A DNA stretch of 64,000 nt from the NCBI GenBank assembly GCA_963790335.1, contig CAWBOB010000001.1, positions 124,001 to 188,000 of the forward strand, read 5' to 3'. A program made the position numbers and the translations under genes. Below are positions 9,575 to 19,561 of the stretch, one piece after another (position 1 is the stretch's first letter; the number at the start of each line of letters is the position of its first letter). This DNA is from JAOUEA01 sp963790335. Lineage in GTDB: Bacteria; Actinomycetota; UBA4738; HRBIN12. Under the pieces are notes generated by a model. The model was not told where the DNA came from and did not search any database. It saw nothing but the letters and a program-made list of their open reading frames with translations.

Positions 9575-12134
9575 TCACACCGCGGCGTCGGGCTCGGCCA
9601 GCACCGTGTCGACCGAGAACGTGTCGGCTTCCTCTTGCTCGACGGCCCGGATGTTGCCGGCCTCGCGGAGATCGCTCGTCGCCCGGCTCAGCAGCCGCAA
9701 CCGATCGCCCGTGTCGTGCACGGTGATCGAATCGACCGGGGTCTTCAGCGAGACCTTCGCGAGCGCCTTCTCCTTGCGCACCGCGCTCAGCACGGCGGCG
9801 GCGACCTCGTACACGCCCGGGTCGCACTCCGAGCCGACGGTCTCGAGCACCTCGGCCGCCGCGGGCCACGCCGCGCGGTGCACCGACCCCTCGCGCCACC
9901 ACGACCAGACCTCCTCGGTCGTGTACGGCAGGAACGGTGCGAACGCTCGCAGCAGCACGTCGAGCGCGACCCGGAGCGCTCCGACCGCCGAGCCGGCGCC
10001 GTCGGAACCTGCGGCGCCGTAAGCGCGTTGCTTCACGAGCTCGAGGTAGTCGTCGGTGAAGCCCCAGAAGAACGTCTCGAGCAGGTCGAGGGCCTTCGCG
10101 TGCTCATAGCCGTCGAACGCACCGGTGGAGCCGTCGAGGACGTCGGCGAGCGCGCACAGCATCGCGCGATCGACCGGCTCGGTGATCGGGCCGGGTGCGG
10201 CTTCCATCGAGAGCACGAAGCGCGAGGCGTTGAGGATCTTGATCGCGAGGCGACGCCCCACCTTCATCTGTTGATCGTCGATGGCGGCGTCGTAGCCCAG
10301 CCGGGCGCTCGCGGCCCAGTAGCGCACGGCGTCGGCCGAGTGCTGCTCGAACACCTCGGTCGGCACGACTACGTTGCCCTTGGACTTGGACATCTTCTTG
10401 CGGTCGGGGTCGAGCACGAATCCGCTGATGGCCGCGTGGACCCACGGCAGCGAGTCGTGCTCGAGGTGGGCACGCAGCACGGTGTAGAAGAGCCAGGTCC
10501 TGATGATGTCGTGGGCCTGCGGGCGCAGATCCATCGGGAAGACGCGCTCGAACAGATCGGGGTCGTCCTCCCATCCACCGGCGATCTGGGGCGTGAGCGA
10601 CGATGTCGCCCACGTGTCCATGACGTCGGGGTCGCCGACGAACCCGCCGGGAACGCCGCGCTGTTCCGCCGTGAAGCCGGGCGGCACGTCGTCCTGCGGG
10701 TCGACGGGGAGCGAGGCTTCCTCGGCCAGGATCGGGGAGTCGTAGACCGGCTCGCCGGCGTCGTCGAGCGGGAACCACACCGGGAACGGCACCCCGGAGT
10801 AGCGCTGGCGGCTGAGCGACCAATCCTGGTTCAGCCCCTCGACCCAGCTCGCGTAGCGCGCGCCCATGAACGCGGGATGCCACGAGAGCTCCCGCCCCCG
10901 CTCGAGCAGGACCTCCTTGAGATCGAGCGTGCTCACGAACCACTGGCGGCTCGAGATCACCTCGAGCGGACGGTCGCCCTTCTCGTAGAACTTCACGACG
11001 TGCTGCACCGGCTCGGGCTCTGCCGACGAGCCAGCCACCGTCGCGGAGCAGCTCGACGATCTGCTTCCGCGCCTGTTTGGCGGCCTTGCCCTCGAGCAGC
11101 GCCATGGCGGCGTTGGCCGCGTCGGCGTCGCGGGACTCCCACCCCGGTTCGCCGAAGCGCCCGGCAGCGAGCGTGCCGTCGCGACGCACGATCACACGGG
11201 CGGGCAGCTCGAGGTCGCGCCACCACACCACGTCGGTCACATCGCCGAACGTGCAGACCTGGGCGGCGCCGGTGCCCTTCTCGGGGTCGGCGAGCTCGTG
11301 CGCCACGACCGGCACCGGCACGCGGAACACGGGCGTGAGCGCGGTTCGCCCGACGAAGCGGGCGTACCGTTCGTCGCTCGGGTTCACGACGAGGGCCACA
11401 CAGGCGGGCACCAGCTCGGGTCGCGAGGTCTCGATCTCGATGCGGCCATCGCCGTCCTCGAGGTCGAAGGCGATGCGCTGATAGGTGCCGGCGACCTCCC
11501 GGTCCTCGATCTCGGCCTGGGCCACCGCGGTACGGAAGTCGACGTCCCACATCGTGGGCGCCTCGGCGGTGTAGGCGAGGCCCCGGTGCACCAGGCGCAG
11601 GAAGGCGCGCTGCGAGGCTCGCCGCGACACCTCACCGATCGTCGTGTACGTCTGCTGCCAGTCGACCGAGAGGCCCAGGCGCCGGAACAGTTCCTCGAAC
11701 GTCTTCTCGTCCTCGGCGGTGAGCCGCCCGCACAGCTCGATGAAGGTGGTCCGACTCACCGCGACAGGAGCGTCGTCGGCGCGCTCGAGCGAGGAAACGT
11801 CGAGGTTCGGGTCGTACGGGAGCGAGGGATCGCAGCGCACGCCGAAGAAGTTCTGCACCCGTCGCTCGGTGGCCAGACCGTTGTCATCCCACCCCATCGG
11901 GTAGAAGACCTCGTCGCCGCGCATGCGCCGGTATCGAGCGACAAGGTCGGTGTGCGTGTACGACATCACGTGCCCGATGTGGAGCGATCCGCTCGCGGTC
12001 GGCGGCGGGGTGTCGATCGCGAAGATCTGGTCGCGGGTCTTGGTGCGATCGAACCGGTAGGTGCCGTCGGCTTCCCACCGCTCGCCCCACTTCGCTTCCA
12101 GACCGTCGAGCGACGGCTTCTCGGGCATGGTCAT
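9575..12134 (-). CDS. valS: Valyl-tRNA synthetase ValS (one frameshift)
   Basis: Charges tRNA-Val. The class I signatures are HIGH (residues 52-55) and KMSKS (in KKMSKSKGN), with the editing-domain region between and an anticodon-binding C-terminal domain. The frame breaks at about 11021, between GGWLVG and EPEPVQHVVKFYEKG; deleting one base makes a continuous 852-residue protein of normal length. The start at 12134 (MTMPEK) is supported by a TAGACT hexamer 7 nt upstream. In a single genome copy of an essential gene such a break is almost surely a sequence error. Confidence 0.92.
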
Positions 12135-12141
12135 GGCGCGC

Positions 12142-12147
12142 AGTCTA
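12142..12147 (-). promoter_or_regulatory. -10 element (TAGACT) of valS, leaderless start
   Basis: On the minus strand TAGACT is followed by 7 nt and then the valS ATG at 12134. No ribosome binding site lies between. The short spacing predicts a leaderless mRNA and separates valS-folC-ndk transcription from the clpX unit. Confidence 0.5.
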
Positions 12148-12196
12148 CGGAACGGCCACGGACGGACGCCCCTGTGGGGTGAACCGACCCGATCGG

Positions 12197-13469
<1,273 letters not shown>

Positions 13470-13530
13470 CTGCCTCTCTTCTCTCTCCGACGGGTCGAGC
13501 GGTCCGGCTCGAGACCGGGCCGGTGGATTA

Positions 13531-14187
13531 TCACGCGCCGGCGACCCCGGCGGAAGCAAGCTCCGCGATCCCGCGGGTGGTGATGATCTCGTCGATCGCG
13601 CCGTAGTCCTTGGCTTCCTCGGCCGTCAGGATGAAGTCGCGGTCGGTGTCCTTGGCCACCTTCTCGATCGGTTGGCCCGTGTGCTGGGCGATCAGCCGCT
13701 CGAGGAGCTGACGTGAGCGGGTGATCTCCTTGGCCTGGATCTCGATGTCGACCGCCTGACCCTCGGCGCCGCCGTGCGGCTGGTGGAGCAGCACGCGCGA
13801 GTGCGGCAGCGCGAACCGCTTGCCGGGGGCCCCCGCGAGCAGCAACACGGCCGCGGCGCTCGCGGCCTGGCCCATGACGATCGTGGAGACGTCGGGCTTG
13901 ATGTACTGCATCGTGTCGTAGATCGCGAACAGCGACGTGATGACCCCGCCCGGCGAGTTGATGTAGAGGTTGATGTCCTTGTCGGGATCTTCCGACTCGA
14001 GATGCAGGAGCTGGGCCATGATGAGGTTGCCCACGTTGTCGTCGATCGGGGTGCCGAGGAAGACGATGCGCTCCTTCAGCAGCCGCGAGTAGATGTCGAA
14101 CGAGCGCTCGCCTCGGCTCGTCTGTTCGACGACGACCGGCACGAGGTAATCGTTGGCCGTCGGCATGGTGCTGCGGAGGTCGGTCAT
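13531..14187 (-). CDS. clpP: ATP-dependent Clp protease proteolytic subunit ClpP
   Basis: Serine protease of the Clp complex, 218 residues. The catalytic triad is Ser110 (in MGQAASAA), His135 (in LLHQPHGG) and Asp180 (in AKDTDRD). The propeptide-like N-terminus before residue 20 is typical of actinobacterial ClpP. It overlaps the tig stop by 4 bp, so it is coupled to trigger factor. Only one clpP is visible here, whereas many actinobacteria have two in tandem; another copy could lie elsewhere. Confidence 0.95.
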   Translation of the reverse strand: MTDLRSTMPTANDYLVPVVVEQTSRGERSFDIYSRLLKERIVFLGTPIDDNVGNLIMAQLLHLESEDPDKDINLYINSPGGVITSLFAIYDTMQYIKPDVSTIVMGQAASAAAVLLLAGAPGKRFALPHSRVLLHQPHGGAEGQAVDIEIQAKEITRSRQLLERLIAQHTGQPIEKVAKDTDRDFILTAEEAKDYGAIDEIITTRGIAELASAGVAGA

Positions 14188-15557
14188 GAGGTCTCCTCGG
14201 TGTCGGGTTCGATGTCGGGTTCGGGTTCGTCGGTCTGCCCAGGCTCGGCGGGCTCAGGCTCGGTCGCGGGTGAGATATCGGCCCGCTCGACGAGCAGATC
14301 GAGGGCCTTGGTCCTGATGATATCCCCGGCGAGCGTCACGATCTGACCGCTTCGCTCGAGCTGTTTCGCGAGCTCCTTCGCGTCGCGGCCGTAGGCGGCT
14401 GCGAGGGAGGTGATCTCGGCTCCCAGCTCGTCGGCGGTGACCTCGATGTTCTCGGCGCGCGCCACCCCCTCGAGGGCCAGATCGGCCTTGATGCCGCGGA
14501 TCGCGTGATCGCGGGAGTCCTCGCGCAGTCGCGCCTCGTCCCAGCCTTGCGCTTCCAGCAGGTCGTCGAGCGTGAGGCCCGCGCGGCGCGCGCGCTCCTC
14601 CGCCTGGGCCAGTCGATGCTCGGTCTCGTCGACGATCAACGTCTCGGGGATGTCGACATCGACCGCGTCGACCATGGCGTCGAGCACGAGGTCACGAAGC
14701 GCCGACACGGCCTCACGCTCCTTCATCTCCCCCAGCCGCGTGCGCAGGTCGTCGCGGAGCTGCTCGATCGTGTCGAACTCGGAGGCGGTCTTCGCGAGGT
14801 CGTCGTCCACCTCGGGCAAGATGCGCGCCTTGACGTCTTTGACCAGCACCGTGAGATCGGCGGTCAGGCCCTGCAGCGCTTCACCGGCCCCTTCACCCAT
14901 CTCTTCCGACACCTTCAGGATGTCGCCGGGCTTGGCACCCTCGAGCTGCTGATCCAGGGCGGCTCCGAACTCGCCGGAGCCCACGAAGTAGAGGTAGTCG
15001 GAGCGGGTGAGCGCGTCGATCTCGTCCCCGCCCGAGACCGCCTTGACGTCGACGGTCACGTAGTCGCCGTCACGTGCGGCGCGGTCGGCGGGCTCGAGCT
15101 CGGCGAACCGCTCGCGGAGACGCTCGATCCATCCGTCGATGTCGCTTTCCAGCACCTCCGAGACGGGCCGGGCGACGTCGAGCCCCACGTAGTCGGTCTC
15201 AGACAGCTCGAGCCTCGGGCGAACCTCCACCGTGGCCGTGAACACGAGCGGGGAGTCATCGGTGAAGCCGTCGAGGTCGATGTCGGGCTCGGCGATCGGC
15301 GCGAGATCCTTCTCGGAGAGCGCCTTGCGGTAGTACTGCGGCACGGCGTGCTCGAGGAACTCGTCGCGCACGACGTCGCGCCCGATCTGCGCGTCGATGA
15401 TGCGCTTGGGCACCTTCCCCTTGCGGAAGCCGGGGATCTTGACCTGGTTCGCGATCGACCGATAGGTCGCGTCGAGCTCCTTCGAGTACTCGGCGGGCGG
15501 TATCTCGATCGTGAGCTTGACGGTGTGCTTCTCGGTGTTCTCGACGGTCGTCTGCAT
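14184..15557 (-). CDS. tig: Trigger factor (ribosome-associated chaperone and prolyl isomerase)
   Basis: 457 residues. The N-terminal ribosome-binding domain contains the signature IPGFRKGKVPK (about residues 42-52); the central FKBP-type PPIase domain spans roughly 155-240 (GDYVTVDVKAV onward); the C-terminal helical chaperone arm follows. The tail from about 430 is very acidic and rich in Glu, Pro and Asp, a common feature of actinobacterial trigger factors. First gene of the tig-clpP-clpX unit. Confidence 0.95.
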   Translation of the reverse strand: MQTTVENTEKHTVKLTIEIPPAEYSKELDATYRSIANQVKIPGFRKGKVPKRIIDAQIGRDVVRDEFLEHAVPQYYRKALSEKDLAPIAEPDIDLDGFTDDSPLVFTATVEVRPRLELSETDYVGLDVARPVSEVLESDIDGWIERLRERFAELEPADRAARDGDYVTVDVKAVSGGDEIDALTRSDYLYFVGSGEFGAALDQQLEGAKPGDILKVSEEMGEGAGEALQGLTADLTVLVKDVKARILPEVDDDLAKTASEFDTIEQLRDDLRTRLGEMKEREAVSALRDLVLDAMVDAVDVDIPETLIVDETEHRLAQAEERARRAGLTLDDLLEAQGWDEARLREDSRDHAIRGIKADLALEGVARAENIEVTADELGAEITSLAAAYGRDAKELAKQLERSGQIVTLAGDIIRTKALDLLVERADISPATEPEPAEPGQTDEPEPDIEPDTEETS

Positions 15558-15635
15558 GGGTGCCCGCCAGGCTACCCGAGATCATCGCGTGGAAGCTTCA
15601 GCCGAAGGTCTCGGTCCCGCGACCGGATGCCCCGG

Positions 15636-15641
15636 TAGGCT
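15636..15641 (+). promoter_or_regulatory. -10 element (TAGGCT), leaderless start
   Basis: TAGGCT lies 9 nt upstream of the ATG at 15651, with no ribosome binding site between. Predicted leaderless transcript for the inositol-phosphatase-family gene. Confidence 0.5.
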
Positions 15642-15650
15642 CCCGGACCG

Positions 15651-16415
15651 ATGTACGAGCACGAGCTCGCGTTCGCGGACGGCCTCGCTGATCGCGCGGC
15701 TGAGATCGGCATGGGGCTGTTCCTCGGCGAAGGCCTCGAGGTGCGACACAAGGCCGACCGTACGGTCGTGACCCAGGCCGACACGTCGATCGAGACCATG
15801 GTGCGCGAGCAGGTGGCGGCCGCCTTCCCCGACGATCACGTGCTCGGCGAAGAGGAAGGGGGCGGCGACCGTGCGACCGGCCGAGTCTGGATCGTCGATC
15901 CGATCGACGCCACCGCGAACTACGCGCGCGGCATCCCGATCTGGGCCACGCTGATCGCCCTGCAGGTCGATCAGGATCTGGTCATGGGCATCGTCAACGC
16001 GCCGGCGATCGGTGAGCGCTACGTGGCCGTTCGGGGCGGCGGCGCCCGCATGAACGATCGGCCGATCCGGGTGAGCGAGATCGCCCGGGTGGATCGGGCG
16101 CAGCTGTTCTTCGCGGGCGTCAAGGGGTGGCTCGACGGGCCGCTGCACGAGGCCGGGATCGGCCTGCTCGCCGACGCCACGCGCACCCGAGGATTCGGCG
16201 ACTTCTGGGGACACACGCTCGTCGCGCGCGGGGCAGGCGAGGCCATGATCGAGCACGAGCTCAACGTCTGGGACTACGCGGCCGTGCAGATCGTGGTCGA
16301 GGAAGCCGGTGGCCGGGTCACCCAGCTCGACGGTTCGCCGACGCGCGACGGCGGAAGCGTGGTGTCGTCCAACGGCGTGCTGCACGACGAGATCCTGAAC
16401 CGGCTCGCCGGCTGA
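15651..16415 (+). CDS. Inositol monophosphatase family protein (HisN-like phosphatase)
   Basis: 254-residue Mg2+-dependent phosphatase of the IMPase/FBPase superfamily. Metal ligands are visible as Glu67/68 (VLGEEEG) and the DPIDATANYARG motif (Asp83, Asp86), which replaces the commoner DPxDGTxNF; the second metal motif is WDYAAVQIVVEEAGG. The Ala and Tyr substitutions and the overall sequence resemble the histidinol-phosphatase (HisN) branch of actinobacteria more than inositol phosphatase SuhB. It stands alone between tig and a convergent dehydrogenase-like gene, so the substrate is not fixed by context. Confidence 0.82.
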   Translation: MYEHELAFADGLADRAAEIGMGLFLGEGLEVRHKADRTVVTQADTSIETMVREQVAAAFPDDHVLGEEEGGGDRATGRVWIVDPIDATANYARGIPIWATLIALQVDQDLVMGIVNAPAIGERYVAVRGGGARMNDRPIRVSEIARVDRAQLFFAGVKGWLDGPLHEAGIGLLADATRTRGFGDFWGHTLVARGAGEAMIEHELNVWDYAAVQIVVEEAGGRVTQLDGSPTRDGGSVVSSNGVLHDEILNRLAG

Positions 16416-16488
16416 CCTCGGGTGGCGAGCCCGAAGTGCGCGAGGCCCGGCTTCGGACGGCTTCCAGGGGCAACCGGAGTAGCCCAGG

Positions 16489-16557
16489 CCTGTTCCATCG
16501 ATCGGAACTCAGTTCCAGATAGTGGAACAGGGCCCCGCCATGATGGAACGAGATTCC
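16489..16557. repeat. Array of GTTCC/GGAAC half-sites forming nested dyads
   Basis: In the 179-bp convergent gap there are GTTCC at 16492 and 16512 and GGAAC at 16504, 16524 and 16545. They build an outer inverted repeat CCTGTTCCA (16489-16497) / TGGAACAGG (16523-16531), an inner GTTCCA-n5-TGGAAC (16512-16528) and GGAAC-tca-GTTCC (16504-16516). It may be a multi-site operator or a bidirectional hairpin; no regulator gene lies beside it. Confidence 0.5.
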
Positions 16558-16594
16558 GCCGCGCGCTCCACGTGTCGATCCGTGACCTGGCTGG

Positions 16595-17563
16595 CTACGA
16601 CACGTCGATCGTGTCGCCGCGCTCGCCGAGGGCTTCCATCACCGCGTTCGCGGCGGCGACGTCCTGCACGCCGACCCCGGTGAGATCGCAGACCGTGAGC
16701 TGAGCGTCGTCGGTTCGGCCGGGAGCATCGCCCGCACAGACCGCGCCGAGCTCGACAGCCCGGCCGGCCTCGTCAGGTGCGTGCTGCAGCTCCCCCAGCT
16801 CGGCGCACTGGGCCAGCGAGTCGACGACCACCATGTCGGCCCGACGAAGGATCTGCGGATCGAGCTCCTGCTTACCAGGCCCGTCGGATCCGACGGCCGT
16901 GACGTGCGCCCCGGGAGCGAGCCATGCCGCCTCCACGAGTGCCTCGCGAGCCGCCGTGCACGTGATGACCACGTCCGCGCCGTCGACGGCTTCCCGCACC
17001 GACGGCACGGGGATGACCGCGCACCGGTTTCCCAGGCGGCGAAGATCGTCGGCGCTGCGTGTCGCATGTTCGGCGTTGCGACCCCACAGACGGACCTCGG
17101 TGAAGCCCGGTCGCACCTCGGCGAGCGCATCGAGCTGGTAGCGAGCCTGCGCGCCGGTGCCGATGATCGCGACCCGCTCGACACGCCCCGGTGCGAGGTG
17201 GCGCGCCGCGACGCCCCCCGCCGCGCCCGTGCGCAGGTCGGTGAGGTAGCCACCGTCGAGCAGGAACGCCGCCGGCGATCCGTCACGCGCATCGAAGACC
17301 ACGACGAGCCCGTCGATCGCCGGCGGCTCCACGCCGTAGAAGCCGCTCGCCGCCTTCACGGCGTAGAAGGGCGAGCCGTGCAGATGACCTGCCTTCACGT
17401 GGATCTCACCGCGAGACTCCGGCACATCGAGGTGGATCACCGCCGGGAGCTCGGCGCTTCCCGACGAGTAGGCGATGAACGCCCGCTCGCACGCCTCGAT
17501 GCAACCGCGCATGTCGAGCGAGGCCCGCACATCGCTCTCACGCACGATCCGCACCCGACCCAC
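16595..17563 (-). CDS. Ornithine cyclodeaminase / mu-crystallin family protein
   Basis: 322-residue NAD(P)-dependent enzyme of the OCD/alanine dehydrogenase family. The dinucleotide fold starts at IIGTGAQAR (about 133-141), and the substrate side shows the catalytic lysine in VKAASGF (Lys70) and LTDLRTGAAGG. Members deaminate ornithine, dehydrogenate alanine or reduce cyclic imines, so the substrate is open. The GTG at 17563 is supported by a TACGCT hexamer 7 nt upstream. It is divergent from an aminotransferase, and the two may act on related amino acids. Confidence 0.85.
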   Translation of the reverse strand: MGRVRIVRESDVRASLDMRGCIEACERAFIAYSSGSAELPAVIHLDVPESRGEIHVKAGHLHGSPFYAVKAASGFYGVEPPAIDGLVVVFDARDGSPAAFLLDGGYLTDLRTGAAGGVAARHLAPGRVERVAIIGTGAQARYQLDALAEVRPGFTEVRLWGRNAEHATRSADDLRRLGNRCAVIPVPSVREAVDGADVVITCTAAREALVEAAWLAPGAHVTAVGSDGPGKQELDPQILRRADMVVVDSLAQCAELGELQHAPDEAGRAVELGAVCAGDAPGRTDDAQLTVCDLTGVGVQDVAAANAVMEALGERGDTIDVS

Positions 17564-17570
17564 GGTCGTG

Positions 17571-17576
17571 AGCGTA
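17571..17576 (-). promoter_or_regulatory. -10 element (TACGCT), leaderless GTG start
   Basis: Minus-strand TACGCT, then 7 nt, then the GTG at 17563 of the cyclodeaminase-family gene. It decides between two in-frame GTG codons (17563 and 17554) in favour of the first. Confidence 0.45.
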
Positions 17577-17635
17577 CCTGCGAGCCCGGAACGACCGATG
17601 CTACGGTCGCGAGTGCAGCGACGGGAGGATCCGGG

Positions 17636-18766
17636 ATGGCGATCGAGCAGTTCCGCATGGAGCGCTACCAGTCGCTCCACTGGCACGCGGTCGACTACGA
17701 CCTCTCGGAGTCCGGTGTCACCGCGATGACGATCGCGGAGCTCATCGGGCCCGACGCCGATGCCGACCGATTCGTCGCGACCCAGCTCGGCTACCCCCTG
17801 TCGGAAGGTTCGCTCGAGACGCGTTCGGCGGTGGCGACCTGGTACCCGGACGCTACGGCGGCCAACGTGACCATGGTCAACGGCGGTTCCGAGGCGAACT
17901 TCCTGTCGTTGTGGTCGCTGCTCGAGCCCGGCGATCGTCTCGCGTTCATGGTGCCCAACTACATGCAGGGCTGGGGCCTCGGACCGGCGTTCGGGACCGC
18001 GGCCGATGCGGTGCCGTTGCGCATGCACGACGGGCGCTGGCAGCTCGACGTCGACGAGCTGAACGGCGCGGTCACCGAGCGCACGAAGGCCATCATGATC
18101 TGCAACCCCAACAATCCGACGGGCCACGTGCTGAGCGAGCACGAGATGAGCGAGGTCGTGCGAGCCGCCGACCGGGTGGGGGCATGGATCGTGGCCGACG
18201 AGATCTACCGAGGGGCGGAGCTCGACACCGACATCGACTCACCGACGTTCTTCGGCCGCTACGAGCGCGTCATCGTGACGAGCGGGCTCTCCAAGGCGTT
18301 CGCGATGCCGGGCTTGCGCGTCGGGTGGGTGGTCGCGCCGCCCGAGGCGATCGCGCGCATCTGGGAGCGACACGACTACACCACCCTGACCCCATCGATC
18401 GTGGGCGACACGCTCACCGCGGTCGCCATGCAGCCCGACGTTCGGGAGCGCATCCTGGACCGCACGCGTTCGATCGTGAGGACGAACTACCCCAGGCTCG
18501 AGGAGTGGCTCCGCTCGCACGACGACATCCTTCGGTGGGTGAAGCCCGAGGCCGGCGCCATCGCGTACGCGGCGTACGAGCTGCCCATGGAGAGCTTCGA
18601 GCTCGTCGAGCGCATCCGGCGCGACCGGAGCGTGCTGCTCGTGCCGGGCGACATGTTCGGTCTCGGGAACGGTCTGCGCTTCGGGTTCGGCTTCGACATC
18701 GACCACACGATGAAGGGCCTCTCGCTCGTCGACGACGTGCTGGCGGAGGTCGCGACGGGCCGATGA
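17636..18766 (+). CDS. Pyridoxal-phosphate aminotransferase, class I/II
   Basis: 376 residues, fold type I. PLP contacts are visible: NNPTG (159-163), the aspartate of VADEIY (Asp188), and the Schiff-base Lys220 in SGLSKAFAMPG, followed by RVGW. A good ribosome site (GGGAGG) precedes the ATG. The substrate is unknown; the sequence resembles the broad aspartate/aromatic aminotransferase group. It is divergent from an ornithine-cyclodeaminase homologue and overlaps the tag gene by 4 bp. The neighbours suggest amino-acid catabolism, but this is inference. Confidence 0.88.
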   Translation: MAIEQFRMERYQSLHWHAVDYDLSESGVTAMTIAELIGPDADADRFVATQLGYPLSEGSLETRSAVATWYPDATAANVTMVNGGSEANFLSLWSLLEPGDRLAFMVPNYMQGWGLGPAFGTAADAVPLRMHDGRWQLDVDELNGAVTERTKAIMICNPNNPTGHVLSEHEMSEVVRAADRVGAWIVADEIYRGAELDTDIDSPTFFGRYERVIVTSGLSKAFAMPGLRVGWVVAPPEAIARIWERHDYTTLTPSIVGDTLTAVAMQPDVRERILDRTRSIVRTNYPRLEEWLRSHDDILRWVKPEAGAIAYAAYELPMESFELVERIRRDRSVLLVPGDMFGLGNGLRFGFGFDIDHTMKGLSLVDDVLAEVATGR

Positions 18767-19344
18767 GGCGGTGCGAGTGGGCGCCACTCGACCAGCCCCG
18801 CTACCTCGCCTACCACGACGAAGAATGGGGCGTGCCGGTCCACGACGACGTGCACCTGTTCGAGATGCTCACGCTCGAAGGCGCGCAGGCCGGCCTCAGC
18901 TGGTCGACCATCCTCAACAAGCGCGAGGGCTACCGCAAGGCGTTCCGCAACTTCGACCCAGCGAAGGTCGCGCGCTTCTCCCCCGCCACGGTCGAACGGC
19001 TGCTGCAGAATCCGGCCATCGTGCGCAACCGCCTGAAGGTGGAGTCCACGGTGCAGAACGCCCGCGCCGTGCTCGAGGTGCAGCGAGACTTGGGCTCGCT
19101 CGACACCTACCTGTGGAGCTTCGTCGACGGCGTCCCGCTCGTGAACCGATGGCGCTCGCTCGGCGACGTGCCCGCCGAGACCGATCGCTCACGGGCGATG
19201 AGCACGGATCTGAAGCGTCGTGGCTTCCGCTTCGTGGGGCCGACCGTCTGCTACGCCTTCATGCAGGCGTGCGGCTTCGTCAACGACCACCTCGAAGACT
19301 GCTTCCGCTGGCGGGAGATCCGGGACCAGCACCTGGGCGGGTGA
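18763..19344 (+). CDS. tag: DNA-3-methyladenine glycosylase I
   Basis: Removes 3-methyladenine from alkylated DNA. The 193-residue protein keeps the zinc-snap ligands of the E. coli enzyme at almost identical positions: Cys4, His18, His176 and Cys180; Glu39 in TLEGAQAGLSW lines the pocket. Its start overlaps the aminotransferase stop (ATGA), so it is cotranscribed, although the two functions appear unrelated. Confidence 0.95.
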   Translation: MRRCEWAPLDQPRYLAYHDEEWGVPVHDDVHLFEMLTLEGAQAGLSWSTILNKREGYRKAFRNFDPAKVARFSPATVERLLQNPAIVRNRLKVESTVQNARAVLEVQRDLGSLDTYLWSFVDGVPLVNRWRSLGDVPAETDRSRAMSTDLKRRGFRFVGPTVCYAFMQACGFVNDHLEDCFRWREIRDQHLGG

Positions 19345-19477
19345 GCGGGATCACGAAGACGAGCGCCACGCCCGACCAGCTGCCCGAATCGCAGCCTCGC
19401 GAGACGGATCTCGGCCAGCGCGAACCTCGTTGGCAGGGTGTTCCTCCTGCGCGGCATTCGCCCATACCGGGGAACAT

Positions 19478-19531
19478 CCCATGCGAACATGCATGGGTTC
19501 AGAGTCAACTCTATGCAGGTCTTGATTGACC
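19478..19531. promoter_or_regulatory. Three inverted repeats upstream of the CarH-like regulator
   Basis: Within 54 bp there are CCCATGC-gaacat-GCATGGG (19478-19497), AGAGT-ca-ACTCT (19501-19512) and GGTC-ttgatt-GACC (19518-19531). The last contains TTGATT, which could be a -35 box. They end 30 bp before the regulator's ATG, where an autoregulatory operator would be expected. The exact operator cannot be assigned by eye. Confidence 0.4.
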
Positions 19532-19561
19532 ATCTGCACTGTTCAGACGTACCCTCGGCCC

